Notes under the pieces: generated by a model
Seen by the model: the letters and a program-made list of their open reading frames with translations, nothing else
Database searches by the model: none
Told to the model about the DNA's origin: nothing
Made by a program: the position numbers and the translations under genes
Shown here: piece after piece, positions 35,371 to 44,695 of the stretch
Layout of the letters: every line of letters begins with the position of its first letter
Position numbering within the stretch: position 1 is the stretch's first letter
NCBI RefSeq assembly: GCF_900128455.1
Contig: NZ_LT635783.1
Location: 2,965,957 to 3,029,956 of the forward strand
Direction of reading: 5' to 3'
Length of the DNA stretch: 64,000 nucleotides
From: Bacteroides mediterraneensis
Lineage (GTDB): Bacteria; Bacteroidota; Bacteroidia; Bacteroidales; Bacteroidaceae

Positions 35371-36231
35371 TCATTTTCCTTCCAATAAGGGCATCAACAC
35401 CTTTTCGGCACATGCATAGCCTTCTTCATACAAGTCGGTCAACTTCTTCACATCCTTTTCTATCCGATTCACTACGACCTTCTTTTCCGGACGAATGGCT
35501 ATAATACGTCCCTCATCTTCCAGCTTTTCCACAAGTTCCAACTGCTCATTATATACCGCACACCGTCTGCTAAGCAACAATCTCAAACGCGGATAACGAC
35601 GATAAATAAATCGAGGCACTCGAATGTCCTTTTCCGACTTACGATACCCTCTGTTACGGGTCAGGACCACGACATTCTGTGAATACCCCTGCGACATCGC
35701 ACGCAAAACCGGAATGGAATCTACAATTCCTCCATCCAGCATCGGACGCCCGTCTACATACGCAATAGGACAAACGTATGGCAGACTGCTGGAAGCCTTG
35801 GCAATATCAACCAGACGTTCCCGGTCGCGTCCTTTTTTCTCTTCCAAATAACAAGCCCTTCCTGTGACACAGTTAGTTGTCACCATCTCAAACCGCGCTG
35901 GATTATCGAAGTAAGCCTCATAGTCGAAAGGTAAAATCTGACTTGGAAACAAATCATAAAGCAAGTGCTGATCCAAAATGCTATGCTGATACCACAAATA
36001 CTTCAACCCGATATAATGATACTTGTCCAGCATATCAATATTGCTGAACTTGGCACGTCCACGCTGGTGAGACATATACGACAAGCCATTGCAGGCCCCC
36101 GCAGAAACACCTATCACGTAAGGAAATTCCAACTTATGATCCATCATGAAATCCAGAACTCCACATGTGAATACGCCTCGCATGCCTCCACCTTCAAGAA
36201 CCAATCCTGTTTTTTCAAAGTCTAGTTTCAT
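35371..36231 (-). CDS. Patatin-like phospholipase
   Basis: The enzyme has 286 residues from the ATG at 36231 (an ATG three codons upstream is also possible). The oxyanion loop LEGGGMRGVFTCGVLD, nucleophile elbow GVSAGA and catalytic Asp in DGG (MLDGGIVDS) form the Ser-Asp dyad of patatins. There is no signal peptide, so it probably acts on lipids at the inner face of the membrane. It stands alone between a terminator and a divergent aminopeptidase gene. Confidence 0.92.
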   Translation of the reverse strand: MKLDFEKTGLVLEGGGMRGVFTCGVLDFMMDHKLEFPYVIGVSAGACNGLSYMSHQRGRAKFSNIDMLDKYHYIGLKYLWYQHSILDQHLLYDLFPSQILPFDYEAYFDNPARFEMVTTNCVTGRACYLEEKKGRDRERLVDIAKASSSLPYVCPIAYVDGRPMLDGGIVDSIPVLRAMSQGYSQNVVVLTRNRGYRKSEKDIRVPRFIYRRYPRLRLLLSRRCAVYNEQLELVEKLEDEGRIIAIRPEKKVVVNRIEKDVKKLTDLYEEGYACAEKVLMPLLEGK

Positions 36232-36263
36232 ACCTTGCACTTTTTAAAGTAACCTTGGAATTG

Positions 36264-36271
36264 CAAATATA
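36264..36271 (-). promoter_or_regulatory. -7 promoter box of the patatin gene
   Basis: Minus-strand TATATTTG followed by C, 32 bases upstream of the ATG. Confidence 0.5.
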
Positions 36272-36314
36272 TGTTTTTCCAATACATTCCAGCCATTTTT
36301 TCTATTTTATTTAC

Positions 36315-36322
36315 TACATTTG
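36315..36322 (+). promoter_or_regulatory. -7 promoter box of the aminopeptidase P gene
   Basis: TACATTTG followed by CAAC, 41 bases upstream of the ATG at 36364. Confidence 0.55.
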
Positions 36323-36363
36323 CAACATTATTTTCACACATGTGATATTAAAATGTAATAAAT

Positions 36364-37755
36364 ATGTTTGATTCTCTAACTTATCAGAAGCGCCGAAAAG
36401 CCCTGCGGGAAAAAATGAGCAATGGTATTATCCTCATCTTGGGCAACAACGAAGCCCCAGCTAACTATCCCGGCAACACATACAAATTCCGTCAAGACAG
36501 TTCATTTGTCTATTTCTTCGGACATTCACACCCGGGTTATGCCGGTATCCTCGATATTGACAATGGAACCGATTATTTCTTTGGAGATGACGTTGACATG
36601 GATGATATCATCTGGATGGGACCTCAACCAAGCGTAAAAGAACTGGCAGCACAGGTGGGAGTGGAGAAAAGCTATCCTTTCGACAAACTGAAAGAAATGG
36701 TAGGGAAGGCTATCGCACAACGAAGAAAAGTCCATTTTCTTCCTCCCTACCGATATGACAACATGCAGCTACTTGAGGATTTGACGGGCATCCGTGCATC
36801 CATGACTCCCAAACATGCCTCGCTTGAACTCATCAAAGCAGTCATCTCTCTGCGAGCTGTCAAAGAAGAATGTGAAATAGCCGAAATAGACAAAGCCTGT
36901 AACGTAGGATATGAAATGCACACAGCTGCCATGCGCCTGTGCAAGCCCGGAGTATCGGAACAATACATCGCCGGTGTGCTCGACGGCATCGCTTCTTCCT
37001 ACGGACGAATGGTTTCATTTGCTACCATCCTGACTCAAAACGGACAGACACTTCACAACCATGACCACAGTCACATCCTACAGGAAGGACGAATGATGCT
37101 GACAGATGCGGGTGCCGAACTGATGAATTATTACTGCTCCGACCACACACGTACTATCCCGGTCGGTGGAAAATTCACCAGCCGACAACGTGATGTTTAC
37201 GGCATCGTACTGGCTTGCCACGACAAGGCACTCGAACTGGCCCGCCCGGGAGTGACCTATAAATCCGTACATCTGGAAGTATGCAAAGTGCTGACCAACG
37301 GTCTAAAAGACTTGGGGCTGATGAAAGGAAATACGGAGGAGGCTGTAGCCGCAGGGGCACATGCCTTGTTCCTTCCCCACGGACTGGGACACATGATGGG
37401 ACTGGATGTGCACGATATGGAGGACTTGGGGCAATGTTATGTAGGCTATGACGAAGAAGTACAACCCTCTACCCAGTTCGGTTTGGCTTCTCTCCGCATG
37501 GGAAGAAAACTGCAAAAAGGATTTGTCATTACTGACGAACCGGGTTGTTATTTCATTCCGGCACTTATCGACAAATGGAAAGCAGAAAAGTTACACACCG
37601 ACTTCCTGAACTTCGATGAAATTGAAAAGTACAAGGATTTCGGAGGTATCCGCCTGGAAGACGATATTCTGATTACAGATAATGGTTCTCGGTTCTTAGG
37701 CGAAAAACATATTCCTATCACTTTTGAAGAAGTGGAAGCAATCATGAATGAATAA
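36364..37755 (+). CDS. Xaa-Pro aminopeptidase (aminopeptidase P family)
   Basis: The 463-residue M24B metallopeptidase removes N-terminal residues preceding proline. It has the aminopeptidase P N-terminal domain (about residues 1-150) and a pita-bread catalytic domain. Metal ligands are visible in LTDAGAE, CSDHTRT, LPHGLGHMMGLDVHD, ITDEPGCY and GGIRLEDD. No signal peptide, so it is cytoplasmic. It is followed after 36 bases by a secreted C1 peptidase on the same strand. Confidence 0.95.
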   Translation: MFDSLTYQKRRKALREKMSNGIILILGNNEAPANYPGNTYKFRQDSSFVYFFGHSHPGYAGILDIDNGTDYFFGDDVDMDDIIWMGPQPSVKELAAQVGVEKSYPFDKLKEMVGKAIAQRRKVHFLPPYRYDNMQLLEDLTGIRASMTPKHASLELIKAVISLRAVKEECEIAEIDKACNVGYEMHTAAMRLCKPGVSEQYIAGVLDGIASSYGRMVSFATILTQNGQTLHNHDHSHILQEGRMMLTDAGAELMNYYCSDHTRTIPVGGKFTSRQRDVYGIVLACHDKALELARPGVTYKSVHLEVCKVLTNGLKDLGLMKGNTEEAVAAGAHALFLPHGLGHMMGLDVHDMEDLGQCYVGYDEEVQPSTQFGLASLRMGRKLQKGFVITDEPGCYFIPALIDKWKAEKLHTDFLNFDEIEKYKDFGGIRLEDDILITDNGSRFLGEKHIPITFEEVEAIMNE

Positions 37756-37791
37756 AATTATTTATTAACTCTATAACATTTTCTAGAAACA

Positions 37792-38985
37792 ATGAACAAA
37801 CTGATTTTATTAGCCGCAGCAGGACTCTGTTTTGGAAGCATTTATGCCAAGAGCCCGAAAAAAGACAAAGCGGAAGAAGGATTCACCTTCACCACTGTAA
37901 AAGAAAACCCAATCACTTCCATAAAGAACCAGAACCAATCAGGTACATGCTGGTCTTTCTCCAGCATTGGTTTCCTGGAGTCTGAACTGCTCCGTACAGG
38001 AAAAGGCGAATTCGACCTGTCTGAAATGTTCGTCGTACACAAAACAATGGAAGACCGTGCCGTAAACTATGTACGTTACCACGGCGACGCATCATTCTCT
38101 CCGGGCGGAAGCTTTGAAGATATCGTATATTGCTACAAGAACTATGGTATGGTACCGCAAGATATCATGCCGGGTATCGAATACGGAGATTCTCTCCCGA
38201 ATCACAACGAACTGGACGCAGTAGCCGGTGCTTACGTAGAAGCAATTGGAAAAGGTAAACAGCATAGACTGACTCCAGTTTGGAAAAAGGGAGTAACTGC
38301 CATTTATGACACCTATCTGGGAGAATGTCCGAAAGAATTTACTTATAAAGGCAAGACTTATACGCCGAGAACATTTGCAGACGAAGTGCTGGGACTGAAC
38401 ATGGACGATTATGTATCCCTGACTTCATTTACCCATCATCCTTTCTATCAGCCATTCAGCATTGAAGTACAGGACAACTGGCGCAATGCCTTGTCATACA
38501 ATCTGCCGATTGACGAACTGATGGAAGTAATGGATAACGCCATCAACAACGGATACACTTTTGCCTGGGGAGCAGACGTCAGTGAAGAAGGGTTCACTCG
38601 TGACGGAGTAGCTGTATGTCCAGACGTAGCAAAAGGTGCAGAGCTGACCGGTTCGGACATGGCACGTTGGTTGGGCTTAAGCAAAGCAGACAAACGTAAA
38701 GAACTGACCAGCAAACCGCTTCCTGAAATCAACGTAACACAGGAAATGCGTCAAACAGCTTTTGACAACTGGGAAACCACAGATGACCACGGTATGCTGA
38801 TTTACGGTATTGCCAAAGACCAGAACGGAAAAGAATACTACATGGTGAAAAACTCATGGGGCTTTAGCGGAAAGTACAAAGGCATCTGGTATGCATCTAA
38901 AGCATTCGTCAAATACAAAACCATGAATATTCTGGTCAACAAAAAAGCAATCCCTGCAGACATCGCAAAGAAATTGGGATTCTAA
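37792..38985 (+). CDS. Secreted C1 family (bleomycin hydrolase-like) cysteine peptidase
   Basis: The 397-residue protein has a signal peptide (MNKLILLAAAGLCFGSIYA). The papain triad is present: Cys53 in QSGTCWSFSS, His333 in DDHGMLI and Asn354 in KNSWGFSG, with the oxyanion Gln at NQNQSG. The long insert between Cys and His is typical of the PepC/bleomycin hydrolase group (PF03051), which are aminopeptidases. Here it is exported, probably to the periplasm. It is ended by a strong terminator at 39019-39064. Confidence 0.93.
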   Translation: MNKLILLAAAGLCFGSIYAKSPKKDKAEEGFTFTTVKENPITSIKNQNQSGTCWSFSSIGFLESELLRTGKGEFDLSEMFVVHKTMEDRAVNYVRYHGDASFSPGGSFEDIVYCYKNYGMVPQDIMPGIEYGDSLPNHNELDAVAGAYVEAIGKGKQHRLTPVWKKGVTAIYDTYLGECPKEFTYKGKTYTPRTFADEVLGLNMDDYVSLTSFTHHPFYQPFSIEVQDNWRNALSYNLPIDELMEVMDNAINNGYTFAWGADVSEEGFTRDGVAVCPDVAKGAELTGSDMARWLGLSKADKRKELTSKPLPEINVTQEMRQTAFDNWETTDDHGMLIYGIAKDQNGKEYYMVKNSWGFSGKYKGIWYASKAFVKYKTMNILVNKKAIPADIAKKLGF

Positions 38986-39018
38986 AAACTTAGTATATAG
39001 ACTAATTATAAATAATAA

Positions 39019-39064
39019 GCGGCTCGTTCCATAAATTTAAGATGGAATGAGCCGTTTTTTTTCT
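39019..39064 (+). terminator. Terminator of the C1 peptidase gene
   Basis: CGGCTCGTTCCAT / ATGGAATGAGCCG forms a 13-bp stem (one wobble) with a 9-base loop and eight Ts. Confidence 0.92.
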
Positions 39065-39227
39065 TTCTTTTTACTAATTTTACGGATTGAAGTGGGAACA
39101 AGTGCTTTATTCCCCAAGAAAAAGATTCTTCCTGATAGGGAAATTACATCATATCCCTCGTCTGTCAATGCCAGACACCCCAAGAAGAATCTCACGTGAT
39201 AAAGAAAAAAGAAAAAAACATATATAA

Positions 39228-40949
39228 ATGAACTACAAATGGAACTATCAACCTCCAACACTTCAAGAAAGAGAAGCAGCTAGAGCCCTCTCCAGAGAAA
39301 TAGGCATTAGCCCCATCTTGTGCAAGCTGCTACAAGAAAGAGGCATACATACAGCCGCTGAAGCCAAGCGTTTCTTCCGCCCTCAGCTGAACGACCTGCA
39401 CAATCCGTTTCTGATGAAAGATATGGATGTAGCCGTGGAGCGCCTCAATCTGGCTATGGGACGCAAGGAGAGAATTCTGGTGTATGGAGACTATGACGTG
39501 GACGGAACCACAGCCGTCGCACTCGTTTTCAAGTTTTTGCAACAGTTCTATTCAAATATAGACTATTACATCCCCGACAGATACAATGAAGGGTATGGCG
39601 TGTCGAAAAAAGGAGTAGACTATGCGTATGAAACAGGAGTCAAACTGGTCATCGTACTAGATTGTGGCATAAAAGCAGTAGAAGAAATCAGTTACGCCAA
39701 GGAGAAAGGCATTGACTTTATTATCTGTGACCATCACGTGCCCGATGAAGTCCTTCCACCCGCCGTGGCCATTCTGAATGCCAAACGGTTTGATTCTACC
39801 TATCCCTATGAACATCTTTCCGGATGTGGAGTAGGCTTTAAATTCATGCAGGCCTTTGCCCAAAACAATGGCATCGAATTTCATCAGCTGACTCCTCTGC
39901 TCGACTTGGTGGCCGTAAGCATCGCTTCCGACATTGTGCCCATCATGGGAGAAAACCGTATCTTGGCCTATCATGGCCTCCGGCAGCTTAATGCCAACCC
40001 CAGTATCGGCCTGAAAGCCATCATTGACGTGTGCGGACTGGCCGAAAGAGAGATTACGATGAGTGATATCGTATTCAAAATCGGACCACGTATCAATGCC
40101 TCCGGACGTATCCAGAACGGAAAAGAGGCCGTAGACCTCTTGATAGAAAGGGATTTCGCCTCCGCCCTGAAGAAAGCCAACCGCATCAACAGTTACAATG
40201 AAACCCGAAAGGATTTGGACAAAAGCATGACGGAAGAGGCCAACAAAATTGTGGATAACCTGTCCGACTTGTCTGAAAGAAGGTCAATTGTCATCTTCAA
40301 TGAAGACTGGCACAAGGGCGTCATCGGTATCGTAGCTTCCCGACTGACAGAAATCTACTATCGCCCAGCCGTGGTACTGACACGTACAGACAACCTGGCT
40401 ACAGGTTCTGCACGTTCCGTATCGGGATTCGACGTATATAAAGCCATTGAATATTGCCGTGATTTATTGGAAAATTTTGGCGGACATACCTATGCCGCCG
40501 GACTCTCCATGAAAGTGGAAAATGTGCCGGAATTTACACGGCGGTTTGAAGAATATGTCACCAACCACATCCTTCCGGAACAGACCAATGCTACCATTCA
40601 GATTGATGCACAGCTGGATTTCAGAGACATCACTCCGAAGTTTTTCTTCGACCTGAAGAAATTCAATCCGTTTGGTCCGGAGAACCACAAGCCTATCTTT
40701 GCCACACTGAACGTGTATGATTACGGCACCAGCAAGGTGGTAGGCCGAGACCAGGAACACATCAAGCTGGAGTTGGTAGACAACAAATCGAACAACGTCA
40801 TGAATGGTATCGCTTTCGGCCAAAGCTCACAAGTCCGCTACATAAAGACCAAGCAATCGTTCAACATCTGCTATACTATCGAAGAAAATACCCATAAACG
40901 AGGAGAAATCCAATTGCAGATTGAAGACATCAAGCCGAGTCGAAGCTAG
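39228..40949 (+). CDS. recJ: Single-stranded-DNA-specific exonuclease RecJ
   Basis: The 573-residue 5'-3' exonuclease acts in recombination and mismatch repair. DHH-family motifs appear in order: YGDYDVDGTTA (residues 83-93), LDCGIKA, CDHHVPDE (the DHH) and the SGCGVGFKFMQ segment. A DHHA1 domain (GHTYAAGLSM) and a C-terminal OB-type domain follow. It is 6 bases upstream of recQ, and the two act in the same pathway. About 160 bases upstream of it hold no gene or clear promoter (a TAATTTTA at about 39075 is the nearest match). Confidence 0.96.
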   Translation: MNYKWNYQPPTLQEREAARALSREIGISPILCKLLQERGIHTAAEAKRFFRPQLNDLHNPFLMKDMDVAVERLNLAMGRKERILVYGDYDVDGTTAVALVFKFLQQFYSNIDYYIPDRYNEGYGVSKKGVDYAYETGVKLVIVLDCGIKAVEEISYAKEKGIDFIICDHHVPDEVLPPAVAILNAKRFDSTYPYEHLSGCGVGFKFMQAFAQNNGIEFHQLTPLLDLVAVSIASDIVPIMGENRILAYHGLRQLNANPSIGLKAIIDVCGLAEREITMSDIVFKIGPRINASGRIQNGKEAVDLLIERDFASALKKANRINSYNETRKDLDKSMTEEANKIVDNLSDLSERRSIVIFNEDWHKGVIGIVASRLTEIYYRPAVVLTRTDNLATGSARSVSGFDVYKAIEYCRDLLENFGGHTYAAGLSMKVENVPEFTRRFEEYVTNHILPEQTNATIQIDAQLDFRDITPKFFFDLKKFNPFGPENHKPIFATLNVYDYGTSKVVGRDQEHIKLELVDNKSNNVMNGIAFGQSSQVRYIKTKQSFNICYTIEENTHKRGEIQLQIEDIKPSRS

Positions 40950-40955
40950 AAATCC

Positions 40956-42851
40956 ATGGCCGACTATCTGAAAATTCTGAAACAATACTGGGGATACGAC
41001 CACTTCCGAGGTATACAGGAAGACATCATCCGCAGCGTAGGCGAAGGCAAAGACACTTTAGGGCTTATGCCCACAGGAGGAGGTAAATCCATTACTTTCC
41101 AAGTGCCGGCCCTCGCCCAGGAAGGATTATGTCTGGTCATTACCCCCCTGATTGCCCTGATGAAAGACCAGGTAAGAAACCTGCGTGAGCGGGGTATCAA
41201 GGCCACTGCCGTTTATTCCGGCATGACGCGAGAAGAAATTCTGATTGCATTGGAAAACTGCATTTTCGGCAACTACAAATTTCTTTATATCTCACCGGAA
41301 AGACTGGGTACCGAAATATTTCAAATCAAGCTTCGCAGCATGCACGTGAGCCTCATCACCGTGGATGAATCCCATTGCATCTCACAATGGGGATACGATT
41401 TCCGCCCCGCCTACCTGAAAATAGCCGACATCCGGCAACTGCTTCCGGGAGTTCCCGTCATTGCCCTGACGGCTACAGCCACTCCGGAAGTGGTCAAGGA
41501 CATTCAGGAGCGCCTCCAGTTCCGTCGGGAAAATGTATTCCGCATGAGTTTCGAGCGAAAGAATCTGGCCTATATCGTCCGCCACACGGAAGACAAAGAA
41601 GGCGAAATGTTACATATCCTACAACGGGTAAATGGTTCCAGCATTGTTTACACACGCAACCGGAAAAAGACCAAAGAAATAGCCCAGCTTCTGAACCGAA
41701 ACCACATCACAGCCACGTTCTACCATGCCGGACTCAGCGATGAGACCAAAGACCTACGCCAAAAGTCATGGCTGAAAGGGGAATATCGTGTCATGGTGGC
41801 AACCAATGCTTTCGGTATGGGAATTGATAAGCCCGATGTACGTCTGGTAATTCATGCCGATGTACCCGACTCCCCCGAGGCATACTTTCAGGAGGCAGGA
41901 CGAGCTGGAAGAGACGGTATGAAAGCGTATGCAGTGCTGTTATTCTGCCCCCGCGACAAGATTACCCTAAAACAACGAATCAGCGACACTTTTCCTGAAA
42001 AAGACTATATCCGGAAAGTGTACGAAGACATCAATTTCTACTACCAGATGGCCATGGGAGACGGATTGGGCTGTACCTTCGCCTTCAATCTGGATGAATT
42101 CTGCCACAATTTCAAGCATTTTCCTGTACAGACCGACAGTGCGCTGAAAATCCTGACACGTGCCGGCTATCTGGAATATACCGATGAACAGGACAATGCC
42201 TCCCGAATCATGTTCACCCTCACCAAAGAAGAACTGTACCGCATTCATGAACAAAATGCAGATACGGAAAAACTGATTCGCATTTTACTGCGGACCTATA
42301 CCGGACTTTTCACCGATTATGCGTACATTAATGAAGAGCTACTATCCAAACGCTCCGGATTGAGCAGACCACAAATCTATGAGACTTTGCTCTTTCTGAC
42401 CCGACAGCACATCTTGCACTACATTCCCGGGAAAAAAACTCCCTATATCATTTACACCCGTGAACGACAGGAGACTGACCGTATCTACTTGAGCAAGGAA
42501 GTGTATGAGGAACGAAAAGAAAGCTACCGCCGGCGAATAGAGGCCATGATAGAATATGCTGAAAGTGAAAACAATTGCCGAAGCCGCATGCTGCTTCATT
42601 ATTTCGGCGAAAAGAACGAGCACAACTGCGGACAATGCGATGTATGCCTGCAGCACCATCATTCCGGACTGAAACAAAGCCAGTTTGACGAAATCAGTCG
42701 CCAGATACGTGCCTTACTGAAAACCTCTCCTCTTTCTCCGCAAGAGCTCAAAGCCCAAATCCAAGCACCGGAGGAACAAGTGAGTAAAGTCATAGCCTAT
42801 CTTCTGGCGGAAGAAATCATCCGTCAGGAAAATGGCCTGTTACTCTTTTAA
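40956..42851 (+). CDS. recQ: RecQ family ATP-dependent DNA helicase
   Basis: The 631-residue 3'-5' helicase has motif 0 (YWGYDHFRGIQ), Walker A (MPTGGGKS, about residues 37-44), DESH motif II (TVDESHCISQWG), motif III (ALTATATPEV) and motif VI (QEAGRAGRDG). The zinc-binding domain has cysteines in NNCRSRMLLHYFGE and HNCGQCDVC. An extended winged-helix C-terminus follows; a canonical HRDC domain is not obvious. It lies 6 bases after recJ, indicating one operon for end processing. Confidence 0.95.
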   Translation: MADYLKILKQYWGYDHFRGIQEDIIRSVGEGKDTLGLMPTGGGKSITFQVPALAQEGLCLVITPLIALMKDQVRNLRERGIKATAVYSGMTREEILIALENCIFGNYKFLYISPERLGTEIFQIKLRSMHVSLITVDESHCISQWGYDFRPAYLKIADIRQLLPGVPVIALTATATPEVVKDIQERLQFRRENVFRMSFERKNLAYIVRHTEDKEGEMLHILQRVNGSSIVYTRNRKKTKEIAQLLNRNHITATFYHAGLSDETKDLRQKSWLKGEYRVMVATNAFGMGIDKPDVRLVIHADVPDSPEAYFQEAGRAGRDGMKAYAVLLFCPRDKITLKQRISDTFPEKDYIRKVYEDINFYYQMAMGDGLGCTFAFNLDEFCHNFKHFPVQTDSALKILTRAGYLEYTDEQDNASRIMFTLTKEELYRIHEQNADTEKLIRILLRTYTGLFTDYAYINEELLSKRSGLSRPQIYETLLFLTRQHILHYIPGKKTPYIIYTRERQETDRIYLSKEVYEERKESYRRRIEAMIEYAESENNCRSRMLLHYFGEKNEHNCGQCDVCLQHHHSGLKQSQFDEISRQIRALLKTSPLSPQELKAQIQAPEEQVSKVIAYLLAEEIIRQENGLLLF

Positions 42852-42897
42852 GCAAGTTTATATTAGTCAAATATTTTACCATTCTAAAAAAAGAAGT

Positions 42898-42905
42898 ATC
42901 TTTGC
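42898..42905 (+). promoter_or_regulatory. -7 promoter box of the MarR-efflux operon
   Basis: TATCTTTG followed by CC. An ATG at 42902 overlaps it and so cannot be the start; the ATG at 42932 lies 26 bases downstream. Confidence 0.65.
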
Positions 42906-42931
42906 CGGAAAACACAAAAAACTTGATTCAC

Positions 42932-43372
42932 ATGGAAGAAGGAGGAGAATTCCGGGAACTCATGATACAGATTTTCCGCACCCGCATGGCGTTCCGACGT
43001 GCCATGCAACGTACATTAAAAGACAATCATGCAGGAATCACTTTCGAGATGCTTCAAGTACTGAGCAGTCTTTGGCATGAACAAGGTATCACCCAGCAGG
43101 CACTGGCAGAGCGAACCGCTAAAGACAAGGCCTGCCTGACCAACCTGATGAACAATCTGGAGAAAAAAGGATATGTCTATCGCAAGGAGGATGCAAGTGA
43201 CCGCCGAAACAAGCTGGTATATCTTACTCCGGAAGGAGAAAAACTGAAAGAACAAATCCGCCCTATCCTCAATTTAGTATATGCCAACGCGGAGCATATC
43301 TTATCTACCGAACGAACCGGAAATATTTTATCTGAACTAAAAACAGTGCAAAATGTTCTTGAAGATTTCTAG
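42932..43372 (+). CDS. MarR family transcriptional regulator
   Basis: The regulator has 146 residues from the ATG at 42932. The winged-helix domain includes the recognition segment RTAKDKACLTNLMNNLEKKGYVYRKEDASDRRNKLVYLT, typical of MarR proteins, flanked by dimerisation helices. Its 3' end overlaps the TolC gene by 20 bases, so it is the first gene of the efflux operon and is likely its own and the pump's repressor, released by a toxic ligand. Confidence 0.92.
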   Translation: MEEGGEFRELMIQIFRTRMAFRRAMQRTLKDNHAGITFEMLQVLSSLWHEQGITQQALAERTAKDKACLTNLMNNLEKKGYVYRKEDASDRRNKLVYLTPEGEKLKEQIRPILNLVYANAEHILSTERTGNILSELKTVQNVLEDF

Positions 43373-44675
43373 CACCTTACGAATCCTGCTTTTCATCGGA
43401 AATCTCTTTCTTATCCTCCCGGCCATGGCCCAACAAGATTCACTGTTCCTATCTGTAGAACAGCTTTTTGAATCAGGAGTAAAAAGCAGCCTGCGCTTAC
43501 AAGCCGACAGCCTGAAAGAGAGAATGGCTTATGAACGGAAGCGCCATGCCCAAACGGCCTTGCTCCCCGACCTGGAAATCGGTCTCAAAGGAGGGGTTAT
43601 CGGACAACCTGTGGTCTTTCAGGAAGGGCTTTCCCATCCGACCTATCCGGACACTCCCGACTGGTCGCAAAACTATACGGTCGACTTCAACCAACCGCTG
43701 TATCAGGGAGGAAAAATCCGCTATTCCATCCGTAAGGCAGATATCGAAAAAGAAATTGCAGGCTTGCAACGATTGAGCAATCAAGCAGACATCAAACTGG
43801 GATTACTCAACCAATACTTGAATCTCTTTACTCTGTTCAAGCAACACATCGTGCTTACCCGTAACATCGAAGAGTCGCTTCGACGTTTGCAGGACATACG
43901 GCAGATGAAGAAAGAAGGACTCATCACTAACAACGACGTGCTGCGCAGTGAGATGCAACTTACCAACGACCGGCTGTCTCTGCAAGAAACAGAGAACAGT
44001 ATCCTCATCGTATCCCAACAACTGAACCTGCTGCTGGGAAATTCCGAAAACCGTATAATAAAGCCCGACACCACATTGCTGCAGAAAGCGACTCCCCTGG
44101 AAAGTTACGAAGCCTATCTCCTGTCGGCTTACGAGCAGGCCCCAGACATGAAACTGCTGCAAAAAGAAACCGAACTGGCCCGGAACCAAATACAGATGGA
44201 TCGCGCCTCCCGCAAGCCCAATGTCAACCTGTACGCATCCAACACTCTGGCACGCCCCATCACCCGTACCATGACCGACTTGTATAACAACAACTGGAAC
44301 GTCGGACTTTCGGTTTCCTATCCCCTCTCGTCTTTATTCAAGTCCGACCATAAAATCAAGGAAAGCCAGTTGCAGGTGTCCGTGCAAAAGAAAGAAGAGG
44401 AACTGAAAAAGCAACAGCTCCAGATGGATATTTACAATGCGATTCTCCGCCACAAAGAAGCCTTGCAGCAGGCTGACGCCTGGAAACTCTCCGTCCGTCA
44501 GGCACAGGAAAACTATCGTATCATGCAGAACCGTTACATGAACCAACTGGCCATACTGACCGATTTGCTGGATGCCAACTCTGTCTTGCTCAACGCCGAG
44601 CTCCAGCTGACAGCCTCACGCACACGAATCATTTACACTTATTACCAACTGCAGAAAGTCTGCGGAAGATTATAA
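43353..44675 (+). CDS. TolC family outer-membrane protein of the EmrAB-type pump
   Basis: The 440-residue protein has a signal peptide (LRILLFIGNLFLILPAMA) and the TolC fold of two helical-hairpin repeats (DFNQPLYQGGKIRYSI; VSYPLSSLFKSDHKIKESQ). It starts within the end of the marR gene and is followed by an adaptor and an MFS transporter. It is the outer-membrane duct of a tripartite drug pump, distinct from the TolC at 25 kb. Confidence 0.93.
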   Translation: MFLKISSTLRILLFIGNLFLILPAMAQQDSLFLSVEQLFESGVKSSLRLQADSLKERMAYERKRHAQTALLPDLEIGLKGGVIGQPVVFQEGLSHPTYPDTPDWSQNYTVDFNQPLYQGGKIRYSIRKADIEKEIAGLQRLSNQADIKLGLLNQYLNLFTLFKQHIVLTRNIEESLRRLQDIRQMKKEGLITNNDVLRSEMQLTNDRLSLQETENSILIVSQQLNLLLGNSENRIIKPDTTLLQKATPLESYEAYLLSAYEQAPDMKLLQKETELARNQIQMDRASRKPNVNLYASNTLARPITRTMTDLYNNNWNVGLSVSYPLSSLFKSDHKIKESQLQVSVQKKEEELKKQQLQMDIYNAILRHKEALQQADAWKLSVRQAQENYRIMQNRYMNQLAILTDLLDANSVLLNAELQLTASRTRIIYTYYQLQKVCGRL

Positions 44676-44695
44676 CCCATTCAATCCTACAGAAT

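Noticed and set aside
39037-39261. 74-residue minus-strand ORF between the C1 peptidase and recJ
   Set aside because: It overlaps the terminator of the C1 peptidase gene and the recJ start and is made of poly-Phe/Lys tracts from A/T runs.
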